Assembly: GCA_005281725.1 (NCBI GenBank)
Contig: SSBO01000003.1
Location: 2,407,824-2,471,823 of the forward strand
Source: Wuchereria bancrofti
Lineage: Eukaryota > Nematoda > Chromadorea > Rhabditida > Onchocercidae
DNA: 64,000 bases
Reading direction: 5' to 3'
Below, piece by piece: positions 50,101 through 63,716 of this stretch. The position numbers were made by a program, and so were the translations under genes. Position 1 is the first letter of the stretch. The number at the start of each line of letters is the position of its first letter. The notes beneath the pieces are model-generated. The model had not been told where the DNA came from. It worked only from the letters and a program-made list of their open reading frames with translations, and did not search any database.

Positions 50101-53100
50101 AAGGAGAAAGTGTCAAATTGTATTTTTTAGTTTTGTTGAAATTTAATTAAGACAACCTTTTTCACGTTAATTTGTTTATGAGCCATATGTCCGTGAAAAG
50201 CTATGATTGAATTGACCAATTTACAAAGTTTTTTCGGTTTATAAGAAAAAAATCGGAAGAACGATGATTCTCGCTTCTGTTATTATTTCTCGGGTTGAAT
50301 ATTTGTTTACATACATTTTTAAACTTTTAACATTTCAATTGTTCCCACCAAGCCTGGGAATTCCTTTGCTACAATACTTTTTTCTTCGAAAACAGTCGAG
50401 AAGAATTAAAATATTGTTTTGGAAGTAACGAAATAATTTTATTGCTAAATTTAATCATGTTATGGTTAGATCAATTTATTATTAAATTAAACTTAAGTCT
50501 AACTTGTTTATGGAAAAAATGTGACGAAATTTAGCGACTTTTTAACCAATAATATTTTGTAATTTTTTTAAATTCAAGTCTGTTGGATAAATTGCTGCTA
50601 TTTAATCTCTTCCTATAAGAATTTCAAATGATTACACGTAATATCATTTCCAGAATTTTCTAATTTGAAATTTTCTAATCTAATCTGGTTAATTTTCGAA
50701 AGTTATTACAATAAAAATGATAAGACTGTACTCGTTGTTGATTAACTCTACAACTTCAAATTGTGTCATTTCAGAATTGTCATCCATTGTAACTTTCGTG
50801 TTATCAATCTTCTTTTGATGGAAGTTTTTCCGACAGTAAGTTCGAGAAATTCATGGAAGATTGAAATGGAATGAAAGGAGATTAATACTTTATTTAGGAA
50901 ATGGATAAGTAGGCAAATTATAAGCAATGCATTTTGGGAAAAAATTGATTGAATGATTGCAAATTATCTAATTTTAATTCCAAAATTTTGAAAATTTTCT
51001 GATTTACTCAATTCTTACCTACTTTTTTACTTTCGTATTACTTATTAAATCAATTTCACATTTAACAGTGGATATTTTTAAATACGCAGAAAGAATTTAT
51101 CAACAACTGCGTATTTGCTATTTTACTTAAATGACCATATCATTTCAAAAACCAAATTTTGGTAATCAATAGAGAAAAAAGACTTTTGTTTTTTCTTTTT
51201 TTTTTCGATTTTATTTTACGAGTAAATAAATTGATTTTCTTTTCTTTTTTTTTTTGGGAAAATCTAAAAAATTCTAAATGGAATCGATTGAAGAAAATGA
51301 AATGATGAAAAGTAATGCATCATTTATTTGAGTAAACAATTTTGACTTAACATTAGCAGCTGTTAATTTGAAAGTTATATCAGTGGAAAGTATGATTAAA
51401 GAGAAACGTAACAGAAAGTTGCTAATAACAGATAAGTTGAATTTTTCCTTTTTTTTTTTCTTTTTGCTTTACTAATAAGATTGATAGCATCGGTATTAAC
51501 TAAAATGCTAAAGTTATTGGTGCAAAATTATTAATTTCAAATAAAAGCTTAGTGATATACTTTAAAATATGGTAATAAAAAGTTGGCAGTAAATGAATTT
51601 CTCAATTATAATACAGCGAATAGAATACTATGAAATAATATAAAAAGAAAAAAAAAAAACTTCAGGTCAAAATTTGATTTAATTAATTAAAAGAAATAAA
51701 ATATGTTGAAAAATGAAAAATTTTATTTTCGTCTTTAATAATAATAGCGTTGTTAAAAGTAAAACGATGTTTCTGTTCACAACTTATCGTTGCTAAGCAA
51801 GCATTTATAAACATTTCGAATATGATAACATTTTAAGACAATCCAAATATATGCTAAATGTTGTTGCTATTATTGTTTAATCAGATTATTGATCATTTAA
51901 AATCAAAACAGAAAAAAGAAAACATTGAAAAAAAAAAATATTACATTGATTAATAATCTAAATTCGCTATTAGAGGAACAGATGTGAATCAAAAGTGATA
52001 ACATAACATAATGTAAACATCTCTTTTGTACATTTCATTTTGCCATTTTCGTTTACATAATGATTGTTATTTATTTTTTTGAGAATGTTTTTGTAGAGTT
52101 AACTTTGTTTTTCTATTTGTTTGCTTATTTTGTTTAATATTTGTTTATTTATGTTTCTTTGTTTGTTTAATATGAGACTTGCTATTCCTGAATTTGTGCG
52201 TATATCATGAAAAAGCAATAAAATTCCCAAAAGTGATAGAAAGAAAGTGAAATAAAACTGGACATAATTTTCCCGGAAGTGTCACCCTCATTGGAACACA
52301 CATTAAAAAAATGATAAATGCAATTTAAAAAACCTCAAAAAAGACAATTTCGGAATACTTTATTGTTTCAGTTTTATTTTCATTACTTCAAATAACTATT
52401 TGAATTCAAAATAGCAGTTAAGATTTCCAGAATTCTATCAGCAGATGGCATATTTTAAAATGAAGCAGTTGATTTCTAAATTGATCGATCTTGGTTCTCT
52501 GCGTTCTTTATTTTTAACTCTCAAATTCTTCCAAAAATCTCGACTTTAGACGAAGATAATTTGAGATGCAACCCATCCTTACTTAATAAATTCAATTAAA
52601 TTTTGACAAAACAATCTCAGTTTTTTTTTTTCATTTCTTATCAGCGAATTAAATGATAGCCTGAAATTGTGCATAAAGTGATAGATATGAAACAAACTTC
52701 AAACTGAATGCTAATTTTTTTTCTAAAAAGAGTAACAAATTTGACTTTCCTCTTGCAAAAAATGCTTTGCTTGGAGCATTTTTGATACAGTAATCATATT
52801 TGAATTAAATTTTCTATACAAAGTGGTAAACCAAAGTGGGTTTTAAGTATGTTTATGATCTCAGATAACGTTTCGAATGAAGATTGAATGAAATTTAACA
52901 CTTAAATGTAGTCAAAAATACTAGCAATTTATCATAATCTTCAAAAGAGTTATCCTCAAAAACTAACTTACATAATTACAACTTACTAATTTACATAATC
53001 TTAAAAAGTAATTTACTCGATTAATTTTTTTTTCAAATTCCAAAGTGTACAATATTCAAAAAAGTAAAAATTTCGAACAGAAACATTTAACAAAATATTT

Positions 53101-53706
53101 TATTTGAAAGTTATGTGAAATGCTAGTAATATTATTACTGTAATGATGGGACACACATAAAAATTGCTGAGAGTGGTTTTGTTCTTACAAAATAACTTTA
53201 TTGATTCAAAAATAATTCATGATGAATGAAAAAATAAATTTCAAAATAATAATTTTGAGAAAATCAATCCTAAAATTTCGGCAATACCAACAAAACAATT
53301 TTGCATCGGATCATATTATTTTTAACAAATACGGTTTTCATAACAATTTCTGATTTCCGACTATAACAAATGATTGGTATTGCTGGCACGATCAATTTGA
53401 CAATGGCACAGATGTAACTTTTTTTTTTTGTGAAATTTTTAAAATTTTAAAAGGAATGTAGCTGAAATAAAGTATACTCAATCCTGAAATTAATCAGAAA
53501 GAATCTATGTTGTGTCATTTCATTGCTTACTTACTACAGTTAACCTTAAAGTGCTTTTTGATAAAGTTAAAGAAAAATTGTAAAATCTACCTTACAGTGA
53601 GTTGAATCCTATTACTACCATATTTTCGTCTTCCAGAACTAACATTTCTTTCTCTGTCTTTTCGAATATAAAATTTTAGTAAAATTTCCAATATTTCAAA
53701 AAAAAA
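44110..53706. other. Gene-poor A+T-rich region
   Basis: About 9.6 kb in which I find no supported gene. It has long A/T runs (for example about 44534-44563), a 24-base imperfect tandem repeat at about 47430-47478, and short open stretches such as 48571-48771 (minus) and 47541-47753 (plus) without splice signals or recognisable domains. Regulatory sequence for aquaporin 2 may lie near its left edge. Confidence 0.5.
47430..47478. repeat. Imperfect 24-base tandem repeat
   Basis: Two copies of ttaaattaattga(c)taaaatcgat in a row. Simple local duplication in the gene-poor region. Confidence 0.7.
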
Positions 53707-56700
53707 CTAAACAGCATCAGAAATTAATGGTAAAATTTTATTCCTACTTGACGTGGCAGAAGTAACAATTCTGGTTGCACTCCCTGAATCTATGTTTGGT
53801 GTCACATATTGGAGTACCCTTCTTCCGGACACGATATTATGATCTAGTGATCTACCACCTTGTGCTGATCCACTGCTTACATCAAGTCGTAATTGATCTG
53901 GATTCAATGACTTTAACGTATCACTGATGTTATTGCTAAACCTATCCAACATTGGAACAAAATTTGACTGTGTTGTTTTACTGCAATTTGGATTCTGAAA
54001 CTAAACATTTTTCAACAATTTTAAAATAACCCATTAAGAATAGATTAATTTAATTTCTCCTCATGTTGAATTTAATTCATTGAATTTTTCACTTTTCATT
54101 ATTTCTCATCACAGCAAAAGAAAAAAACTTATCTTAACTTCACTAAAATAGCATAATCGAAATTAATAATTAAAATGTAAATTTTGCGCTTTCATTTTTT
54201 CCAATCAATAATTTATATTTCTTATTTGTTTCAATATAAAACTTTTGCTAAAATTGAGAAACAAATTCGAAAATTTTTCATTTTATATTGTCCAAAAGGT
54301 TATGAGAAATATTTTTGTCATTACCATAGCAACAACACATTTTCTTTTACCCTATTAACTATGAATTTAAAAAATGCAATTCTATGTAAAAGCCATTAAC
54401 TATTTAAAGTTCACTTTTTCATCTTCCTCCTCCATTCGTCGTTTTGAAGTAAGCGCTATTTCATTGATTTTTGCACTTTTAACATTATCTTCTTTTTTCC
54501 TAAACGGTGGCATAAAACGTCGATTAGTTTCTTCTGAAAAGTTTGATGAAAGTGATATTGCAGGCGTAGTAGACGTTTTTGTACGTGAAGGCGAATTCCG
54601 TGAACGAATATGATGACTTAGTGAAAAGAATGCTGAAAGTTAGGGATAATCAATGAAAAGTGATAAATATCAATGAATAAAATGCTATCTATTTAATTAT
54701 AAAAACATAATATGAAATTTTTGATGAATTGGTTTAAGGCGTTAAACTTACCACCATTAGAAAGATTATTTTTACGTTGTCGCATCAACATATTACCACT
54801 ATCTGGCTCTTGTCGATATCCAAGTGCAGCGTGTTGTTCACGTAATGCTCGATTAGTACGTGTTTGAATTTTCCATTTTGTTATTGCTTTCGTAACAGTC
54901 GTAAAAGTTCTGTACAGAAAAAAGTGACGAATTCAAAATTCTATTCTAATTAATAAAGTGATTTAACCTTTTTTTTTGTATAATTCAATGATATTTCGAT
55001 AAAGAGATTTGATAATCAAATATAATGTTTGTACAAACTTTGATGATAAAGGCTTTTCAAGGTGATATCGAGCAATGTTTGTACCAGCTAAACCATGTTC
55101 TACGACATCAGCGCCAATCTGCTCCTCGTAATCTGTAACCCGTATTCCAAGAGGGCTCTTACCCAAAATCTGCAAAAAAAAAAAGAAATGATTGATTAAT
55201 TTGGGATTAATATTACAATTTGGAAAATATAATAATCGGAAATATTGTGATAGCAATAATATTTTCATTGGATAAAACAAGAAACAATAAAAAAAAAGTA
55301 AGGAAATGAAAGAAAAGTTGAAACAGATTCACAATTAGAGCAAGAAGTCCGACGATGGCGCTATAAACTAGAATAGTTACTGTGCAAAGCATTTGTATTG
55401 CAAGTAATTTAAAACTTCCCGAATATATCAAACCATAATGTCCATTTGTTACTGCCTAAATTTTAGGTATTAATTTTAATAGTAATTGGTAGTATTCTTC
55501 ATTTTTTTTACAAATCATTAAGCATTATTACTGATTATCAAAGTATCATTGCTTCTTTGTAGTATTATTGATTAGTTTTGAAAATTTAAACAAAATTGTT
55601 TTCGTTTGAAAAATAAATAAAACATCGTCTGATGAAACTATACATACCAGCACTTGATCATCTTCAGCAAAAATACCAACTGCGCACATACCCCATATGG
55701 ATGATGTAAGGTGAATTGGTATGATGCCAACCGGATCGTCAATCTTCAAAAATTCCAGAGCCGGTATTACTGAGATAGAAATGGTTGAACTAATTGCACC
55801 GATCAGCAATGCATGCCAGGGTCGTGCAATAGCGCAAATTGCTATATGAAATGAACTTTTTCAAAAATTGAGCTTCTTGTAGGGATCATTGGAAGATTTT
55901 AATTGAAGTTGATAAACTTTTTTAATATATCCTTTGAAAAAATTCCTCATTGGAAATGTAAGGGACTTGAAAGAAATTTGACCAAAGAAATCAAAAAGTT
56001 TTATAACATTTTTGATGATTTTCTTTCTTTAAACAAATTAATGAACTTCAATTTTTCCTTTAATAGGATATTATTAGTTAACCAAATATCATTTTAAACT
56101 ATAAATAATTGTAATTAAACGAATAATTGGAATTAAAAATTAACAAGAATTCTTTGAATTCAAAAAAGGTTTTGAGAAAATATTTAAATTTAATGTATCA
56201 TGAAAAATGCAAAATCAATAAAAATTTACCTGTAATAGCAACTACTGAAGAGAGTAAACCAAAAATTAGATAATTAACTTGTAATTTTCTTGTTTTAGCA
56301 AAACTGAATGTAATAGATGTAACACCACCGCCAATTGAGCTCATTATTGTTGCCACCGATGCCCTAAAATATTTCTTTCCTCTTTTTTTTCTTTAATTCA
56401 AATTGTTCAAATTTCTTTTTTTTTTCGCTTCCCTATAAAAAATGTTTAATATTTCTCAAAAGTAAATTCCAATGTTTAAATCGAGGAAATGATAAATGCG
56501 TTAAAGTAAATTGCTTAGCTCAAAAATGCAAAAATGCTTTCAACACCTACATCATTCATATTTTTCTATAATCTTACATCCATCCTTCCAGAAGATATGA
56601 AATTATAAAAAAAATATTGCATCATTTCCGGATGTGAAGTTAATGACTGATGATGAAATCATCAGTCCAACTTTTGCTAACATCCATTTTTTTTCTTGAG

Positions 56701-59700
56701 ATAACCGATATTAGCTCTCGATAAATGCCAGATATAAATGTAACCTAGCTGCAAGTCGCCAACGACCATTTGTGACACCCCAAGCTGATCCAGAATTAAT
56801 TCCGAACCAACCCCACCAAAGCATAAAAGTTCCAAGAAGCGCATTTGTTGGTGAACTCATTTGATGCACCGAATTTTCATTGAATCGATTTCGACGTGGC
56901 TTCAAATAAATGGTAGCCACTAACCCAATGATACCACCAACCATATGAATCTAAAATTTAATAAAAATTTGACAAAATTTTCTCCTCTTAATGATACATT
57001 CTCACACAAAAAAAGAACTAAAAATGTGGTGCGCTATTGACTGAGTTAATGCGGTGCGGTGACATTTGACAATCTTTTCTTGTTAATCATTTTTACTTTC
57101 ATATTCTCAGTTGTACTTTCCACCAGTTATCTATTTCTTTCTTTTTGCTTCACTTATAAATATTTTAAAAAATATGCAAAAGTGTATGGAAGTAATTACT
57201 ACGACATTTACGTAAAATTAGTATGTTCTGCACTACACGCAATTGTTATCACATTAAATTCATAAATTTTGCATTTTTGATAATATGGTTTCAATCATTG
57301 TTTTTATTTAATAACAGTAATTAATAATAATAACGATGATAGTAATAATAATAACGATAATAATAGTAATAAATGAATTACACATGAGCAGCCAGCAAAG
57401 TCAACAACGCCTAATTTGAAAAACACTCCTTGACTGTCCCATACCCAATGAGAAGGTAACGCTTGTATTAAAATTACAATACAACCCAGTAAAATATATG
57501 ATCTGAGTTTGGCACGTTCAGCTACAGCACCTGAAAATTTAAATCATAATTTTGAAATAAAATCAACATTTCACCTGAAAATTATTAATTATTAAAAATA
57601 AAAATTCGATAAAAAAAAGATTTTTTTATCCATTGAATTTAGAAATAAAAGGAAAAACGAAAAGTTTACTCGAAAAAAAGAAGAAAAACTTATTTTTAGA
57701 TCTAAATTCTCATTTAAATCAAGCAATTACTAATTCTAATATCACTAAATTTATAGATTTTTCTTTTTTTGGGAGAATTTGATAAAAAAAATTTATCACT
57801 CATACCAGAAACAATTGTTGATGAAGTTGTTGCAAAACTAAGCTGAAATAGAAAGTTTGCATAAGCCCAGCCTTCATCACGTGGGGAATCAAAATCCCTG
57901 GAATTGATAAATTTGTTTTAAGGATTTCACTTATCAGACAGAAAAAAGTAGAATGATAAGAAGATGGTTTAATAAGAATTTTAAACTTATAACTTATGCA
58001 TTCTTGAAATTTTCTGAAATTCTGAAAACTGAAACATCTGCATAAATGGTCACCATTTTCTTCATCTTTTCTTAATAATGAAATAATTTATAATCAGTAA
58101 AACAGAGCTAACTTTTAACATGATTTCTTAGAAATTATATTTTAAATTAAAAATTTTTCATATTTTAAAATGCAATGTCCCTTTTATTTCGTCAATTTCA
58201 TTTTTTCCTTTTCTGATATTTCAATTTTTTCATATTTTAAATACAAATATATCTTTTTTTATTATCATAAGATTGCACTATGCAATCTATTCAAATGATT
58301 AAAGCATATCATTAATTCCCTTCAAAAATAACAATGATACATTTTTAATTGCACCAAATATTGATCACATTTGAGGATTTGAGGAAAAGAAAATTTTCTA
58401 TTTTTGAATTTCAAAATTGTCATTTTAATCAATAATTCCTTCCAATCTTTTAATTTAGTAATAAGATTTATTAGCAAATGATAAATAGAAATGATATTAT
58501 ATGATATGATATGGTGCGCTATTTATTGCAAAGTATGCCATAGGAATAGATAAAATAGAATGAAAACATTAAATAATCACATATCAAATTTGAAATGATT
58601 ATTAGTGAAAAAAATTCAAAAATTTTAACACATAAAAATATTTTCATCAGTCTATCAGTTAACTTGAAAACAGAAAAACTTTGTTCAAATTGATTCATTC
58701 TCGAATGAGTAAGTAATCGCCTGGTTGGTTTCATTCTGGGATAAGTAAGTAATCGTCAATGATTACATTCTGCGATAAATAGGAAATCATCAATTGCTTT
58801 CATTCTCGAATAAATAAGTAATCGCCAATTGATTCCAAAAAAGAAACAATACATCTACATCGGTGTTTTTTCTTTTTTTCGTCTTTTTTTTTGTTTTTTA
58901 TTTTGATTAGTTTTTTTTTTTTTTTAAATATTATGAGTTTAACGAGAATTATTGATTGACAAAGTAAAGTAAAACAATAGCAAGACATTTTGATAGTGAA
59001 AAGAAAGTAGGAAGTTTTGTTTGTTATATTAGCAGTGATAAAAAAAAATGAAAAAAACTAAAGATAATTTCGATCTGATTTTCGCCTCAGACATTTTAAC
59101 ATTTTACTAAACAGCAAATGATTAAGTGCACGAAATATTGCAAATATTTCATCTTTCTTTTACTCCAAAATTAATCAAATATAATGATTAATGATATCAA
59201 TTTGTTTCAATAATTTTTGAATACCAATAAATTTTATTTTGAAAATTTTTGTAATTGATAATATAATTTTGTTACAATATACAAAGAGTTTAATTCTCTA
59301 TTATAAAATTTTAAATTTAATTTGGGAATGAAGCTCACCTTTGAGGATTATAAAAAAATTTGCCCCATCCTGTGATGGCATTACTGTATGGCCCATTACC
59401 AAAGCTCAGTCCATAACCAAAGGCCCAATAAGCTAAGCCACCAAAGACGACGTCAACAACATTTTTCACCATAATGTTTACTTCATCTTTTGCTGCCACA
59501 CTACCACTTTCTAATAATCCAAAACCTAAAACAAGAAAAAAAAAATTTCTTATCAACAAATTTTAAAAATTTTTAACTTTTTCAAATTTTATTTTTAGCC
59601 AAAACTTTTGGCAAAAAAATTATAGTTTTAATCTTGAAAATTATTTCTCCTACTTTTTGTCTTCTCATTATTTCCATCATTTATTTAATATTTACAGCAT

Positions 59701-62700
59701 AACAATGTAAGCCAAAAAGTTAACAATATTTTGGGAATGGATTTTTTATTACAAATAAAAATAGTAAAATAATATTGACACTTTTATCACATTATAATTT
59801 ATTAAAAATTAATTTAAATCTATGAAAACTTTATAAAATTTAACAATTTAATAATTTAAATATGGAATATTTACCAGAATGCATAGTAAAAATGATGAAA
59901 CTACTGGTAGTGATCCATACCGCGTCATCCTGATACAATTTTTCAACTTCTACACTATATGGTAATTTAGCATGTAATGAATAATGCTTCGTTTCTGAAA
60001 TAAAATTATCACATAGATAAATATTCTAAAAGTTTCATAATATTATTAATTCTTAGAAAAATGAAATAGAAAAAAAGAAGAGAAGCAGGGAGAGAAATTA
60101 GAAATTGAATTAGTAATTAATAGAAAAGGCAAAGAAAAATTAGAAATTGAATTAATAATTAAAAGAAAAAAGTTTGTAAAAAGTTAGAAATCAAATCAAT
60201 AACTAATAGAAATTAAATTAATAAATAATTTATCACGTTGAGTGCACTTTTTCGATCATAAATTTGTATCAAATTATTAAGGTATTCCGAATTTCGATTA
60301 TGTATTTACAGTGCTAAAGATAATCATTTCATGTTTTAATATGTTTTATAAATGAAAAATTTACTATATTAAAAATTTCGAATATATATTCATACAATAC
60401 CATTTCATTCGAAAAACGATAATTTTATAAAATTCGATTAACTCAGTCAATAAAAGAACAAATTAAATTGGCATTTAGAATTTAACAAATTTACTTTTCT
60501 GCATAAAATCTTCAATCTACAACTCAATGGATTATTAAATATTTGTTCACTTTTTTGAATAATAAAACTTTCATTCTCTTTTTTATTGCATCAAAAAGAG
60601 AAATAAATTCAAACTTTGCATTTGATTTGATTTGCAAAAAAGTTTTCGGGAATTGGAATATTCTAATTTAATGATTTTTGAGCTCTTTTTTTTTACATTC
60701 AATTTCTGTTTTTTTCTTTAAAGAAAAATTAAACTATTCAATTTTATATTAAAGTGTTATGTATTAAAGGTTTTTTTTTTTGCTTGAAAAAATGGAAATA
60801 CTTTCTTCTTCTTCTTCAATACTTTTGCCATTTGTTATGTTTATTCTCAGAAAATATCAGATTTGAAGCATTCAAGCAAATTTATTATAGAAGATTTCTC
60901 GAGGATACACGCAATTAAATATAAATTATTCAACTAATTCATTATCAGCTCATTATCATCAACTAATTATCTTCAGAAAAGTTATGCTATTCATGTATAA
61001 TTGAAATGCTAAAATTTGTCACTTTTTTTTAGCTTTAGTTTAGTTAATCTGATTAAAGTTATCTTAGTGATAAAAATGAAATATTTTGAGTTTTGCAGCA
61101 AAATTGCTATTTTTTTAATTTCAATAAATTAGTCAATAAAGCATAATTGTTTTTTGGATCTAATCAATAGAGTAGATAACTTTTCTGAATTTTAATTGGA
61201 GCAATTTTATAACTTTTGAATTTACTAATATTTATCATTAAACCTTGTAACTCTTTTCGTTATTCTCAAAAATTCGTTTGCATTTTTTAATTTGAATAAA
61301 TTTATTTATATATAATCTAAGGAAGAACTGTAAGATTTATTGAATTGAAATTAAAAGATTTTTAATTAATGAAAACCTATTCTTTAAGCTTTTATTTTTT
61401 AACTTTTTAGTTTTTCATTGAGCTTTTAACATCTGCGAAGGAAATTTCATTTTTAATTAATCATTCTTGAAGACTTTCTTCACCGTGAAGTCAATAAATT
61501 AGTAAATGAATTTATTCACTAACAAATTTAGCACATGTATAATATATATTTCATAATGTAAATAAACGATGTTATGCAGATTTGTTCCATTTCTTTTTTT
61601 TTTAATTTAAAAAAATATTAGTTTGCTTTAAATTTCAATGGCTACTGCTGATTTAAGAATTCTTCAAATCATAATTTACTAATTTAAGTAAAAAATTTGT
61701 CTATGATCAGACGATAATCATTCAAACGAAGTTCCCTTCATGTAAATTCATACTAATTTACAATTTTAATGTAAGTCAAATGAAATAAAGTCGGATATAA
61801 TACTTTTTAGAACTTAGTAAAAAGATGTGAAGGGTATATGTCAAACTTTTGCAGCATTGAATCATCGTTTTCCGCTGCGGAAGATAATTAGCGGAGTCTG
61901 GCACAAAGGCTACAAGGAATTTGAAAAGAATTTATAAATTGATTGAAAATAACTAATTCCTTATTTATGTTTTCTTCTTCTTCTTTTGCGATGAAAAGTA
62001 AATGTATGTTTTTATTCAATAAAATTATATAAATTTAATTTTGTTAGAAAATTTTCTTTAATGAAATTTAGAATAAAAAGCATTTGCTAACAGTAAGCAA
62101 ATATTTTTAAAATTTCAAATGCGAATTACTTTCATGCAATTTGATATAGAAATCCAATTCAACGATCTGATAAATGAACAATAGTAATTCTGCAAACTGT
62201 TCCAAACAGATTATTAAAAATTTCATATCTGAGATGATTGATGCTTTTTTAATATCAGCTGAAATTTTACTAATTTCAAATATTCAAACAATTACTGAGT
62301 AAATAAATTTGAGCAAAAGTTGAAAATAAACAGGGAAAAATTGTAAATTGACGAAAACGAAATTGTAAACAAATATTTTTGTAATCATTTTTCTTTTCTA
62401 ACATTAGAAATTTATTAATATTAGAAAATTTGCGGAACTTTAGAAAAAAAAAAGTTTCTTTCCTCTTTTCTTTTCTTTCTCAAAAGCAAATTTGTGTAAA
62501 ATGCACAACTTACATCTATAGACATTTATATATATATATATGTATGAGATTTGCTTGTTGTACAAAAATATAAATTTCCGCCTTTTCTGATTGAACTAAA
62601 GAAAAAGATCCAAAAATTTTTGAAGTATGAATTTAAGGAAGTAAATTTTAAAAAGGAAAAATATAAAAGAGAAGCAAATAAAAGAATGCTTTAAGTGTGT

Positions 62701-63716
62701 TTTTGGATTATTTATTGAACGAAATTTTTAAATAATACATTACTTTACAATGAGGCAAAAAAAAAAAAGCTATCAAATTGATGAAGAAAAATATCAGCGC
62801 AAAAGACCAGCTAAAATATATCTTCTCAAACGATATTCCCAAAGAAATCTCATTCGTTTTAATGACCTAAAAAAAAGATGTCAAAAATTTTTTACCAAAA
62901 TATTACGAGAAAAAAAAAAGGAAAGAAATAAATGATTAAAATTCGAAGTATGTTATAATTTAAATGAGTTCGAAGAAAAAATTTTTATGAAAAATTTAAT
63001 TTGCTAAAGTTGAGGAGCATTCTAAACATAATTTCATTAACAAATAACTTCATTTCGAATAAGTACTATATATATATTAGAAATTAAAAAATTGAAGTGC
63101 AAGTTTTATTGCTAAGAATATTTTCATTGTTGTTAGCATAACTGATGGCAGTGATGAAAGTTATTTCAATAAGTCAAAAAATTAGTTTTAGAAAATTAAA
63201 AAATTAGGCGGCAAGTTTTATTATGTTAGTGAATTTTTTCTTTTTTCAGACTATTTTAAGATTGAAAAAATAAGAGAAGGAATATTTTAGATGTTAATTT
63301 GAGTGAAAAAAAAAACACAATCTATTTCTCTCTTTCTCTCTCTCTCTCAATAAATTCTATCTTTTTTTCAAAAATTTCAATTGAATGGAAGAGAAGTTAT
63401 CATAATGTCACATTTCAGTTAAAATATTTCCATTATTGAAATTCTCTTAAATGTACGCTTGAAAATACGTTCCGTTATGTACGGTCCTTAACAGAAATCA
63501 TCTTTACTAAACAATTAGATGAAATTTTATTTTACTCGAAATGTTATTTGTAATAATTATAATTGTGATAAAATATTTGTTAAAACATTTATCAGTTCAT
63601 AACATTACTATTTCATTTTAAATGAATAACAGAATCTAATATTATGTAATATTTTTAACTTATTAGGAAAATATAAACTCACGTATGAGACTGAGCCTGG
63701 CGCTCGAGCCATTCAT
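53707..63716 (-). CDS. Ammonium transporter (Amt/Mep/Rh family)
   Basis: Membrane channel for ammonium. Exons in transcript order: 63716-63683 (tentative), 59994-59875, 59525-59339, 57897-57806, 57530-57382, 56950-56745, 56363-56230, 55841-55648, 55455-55333, 55169-55039, 54909-54752, 54632-54415, 53994-53707; about 677 residues, all phases consistent. Motifs: WITTSSFIIFTMHSGFGLLE (first membrane segment), FATTSSTIVSG, AVAERA, DFAGCSCIHMVGG with the first pore His196, WWGWFGINSGSAWG, NGRW.LAAR, DDPVGIIPIH with the second pore His351, then the conserved YEEQIGADVVEHG of the regulatory tail. A Ser/Thr- and Arg-rich cytosolic tail of about 260 residues follows, long for the family but known in nematode Amt proteins. 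The last junction (donor gtgaac at 54414) is optional: without it the frame stops at 54400-54402. Confidence 0.92.
57311..57372. repeat. AAT/GAT triplet repeat
   Basis: A run of taa/aat with interspersed gat/agt triplets in the ammonium transporter intron just 3' of exon 5 on the gene strand. Ordinary microsatellite. Confidence 0.8.
58696..58835. repeat. Minisatellite, four units of about 35 bases
   Basis: Units begin cattct at 58696, 58732, 58766 and 58801 and share the pattern cattctcgaataa.taagta followed by atcgccaattgatt-like sequence. Units differ by 15-30 percent by eye. They lie within the 1.4 kb intron of the ammonium transporter. Confidence 0.85.
59995..63682 (-). other. Putative 3.7 kb first intron of the ammonium transporter
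   Basis: A+T-rich with degenerate repeats of ttagaaattgaattaataat around 60095-60225 and a T(AT)n run near 62527-62541. A plus-strand open stretch at 62750-62935 is Lys/Arg-rich but embedded in A-runs and has no splice support. No other exon seen. Confidence 0.5.
63683..63716 (-). other. Candidate first exon of the ammonium transporter
   Basis: Encodes MNGSSARLSLI plus one base, ending at a strong c|gtgagt donor in phase 1, which is the phase required by the exon at 59994. The local base composition (agcgccaggctcag) is richer in G+C than its surroundings. An acceptor-like atcag lies about 25 bases upstream of ATG. The extracellular N-terminus it would supply is short, normal for this family. 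Confidence 0.45.

Noticed and set aside
62750..62935. Plus-strand ORF rich in Lys and Arg
   Set aside because: Begins inside and ends next to A-runs, has no splice signals or recognisable domain, and lies in the putative ammonium transporter intron; composition explains it.
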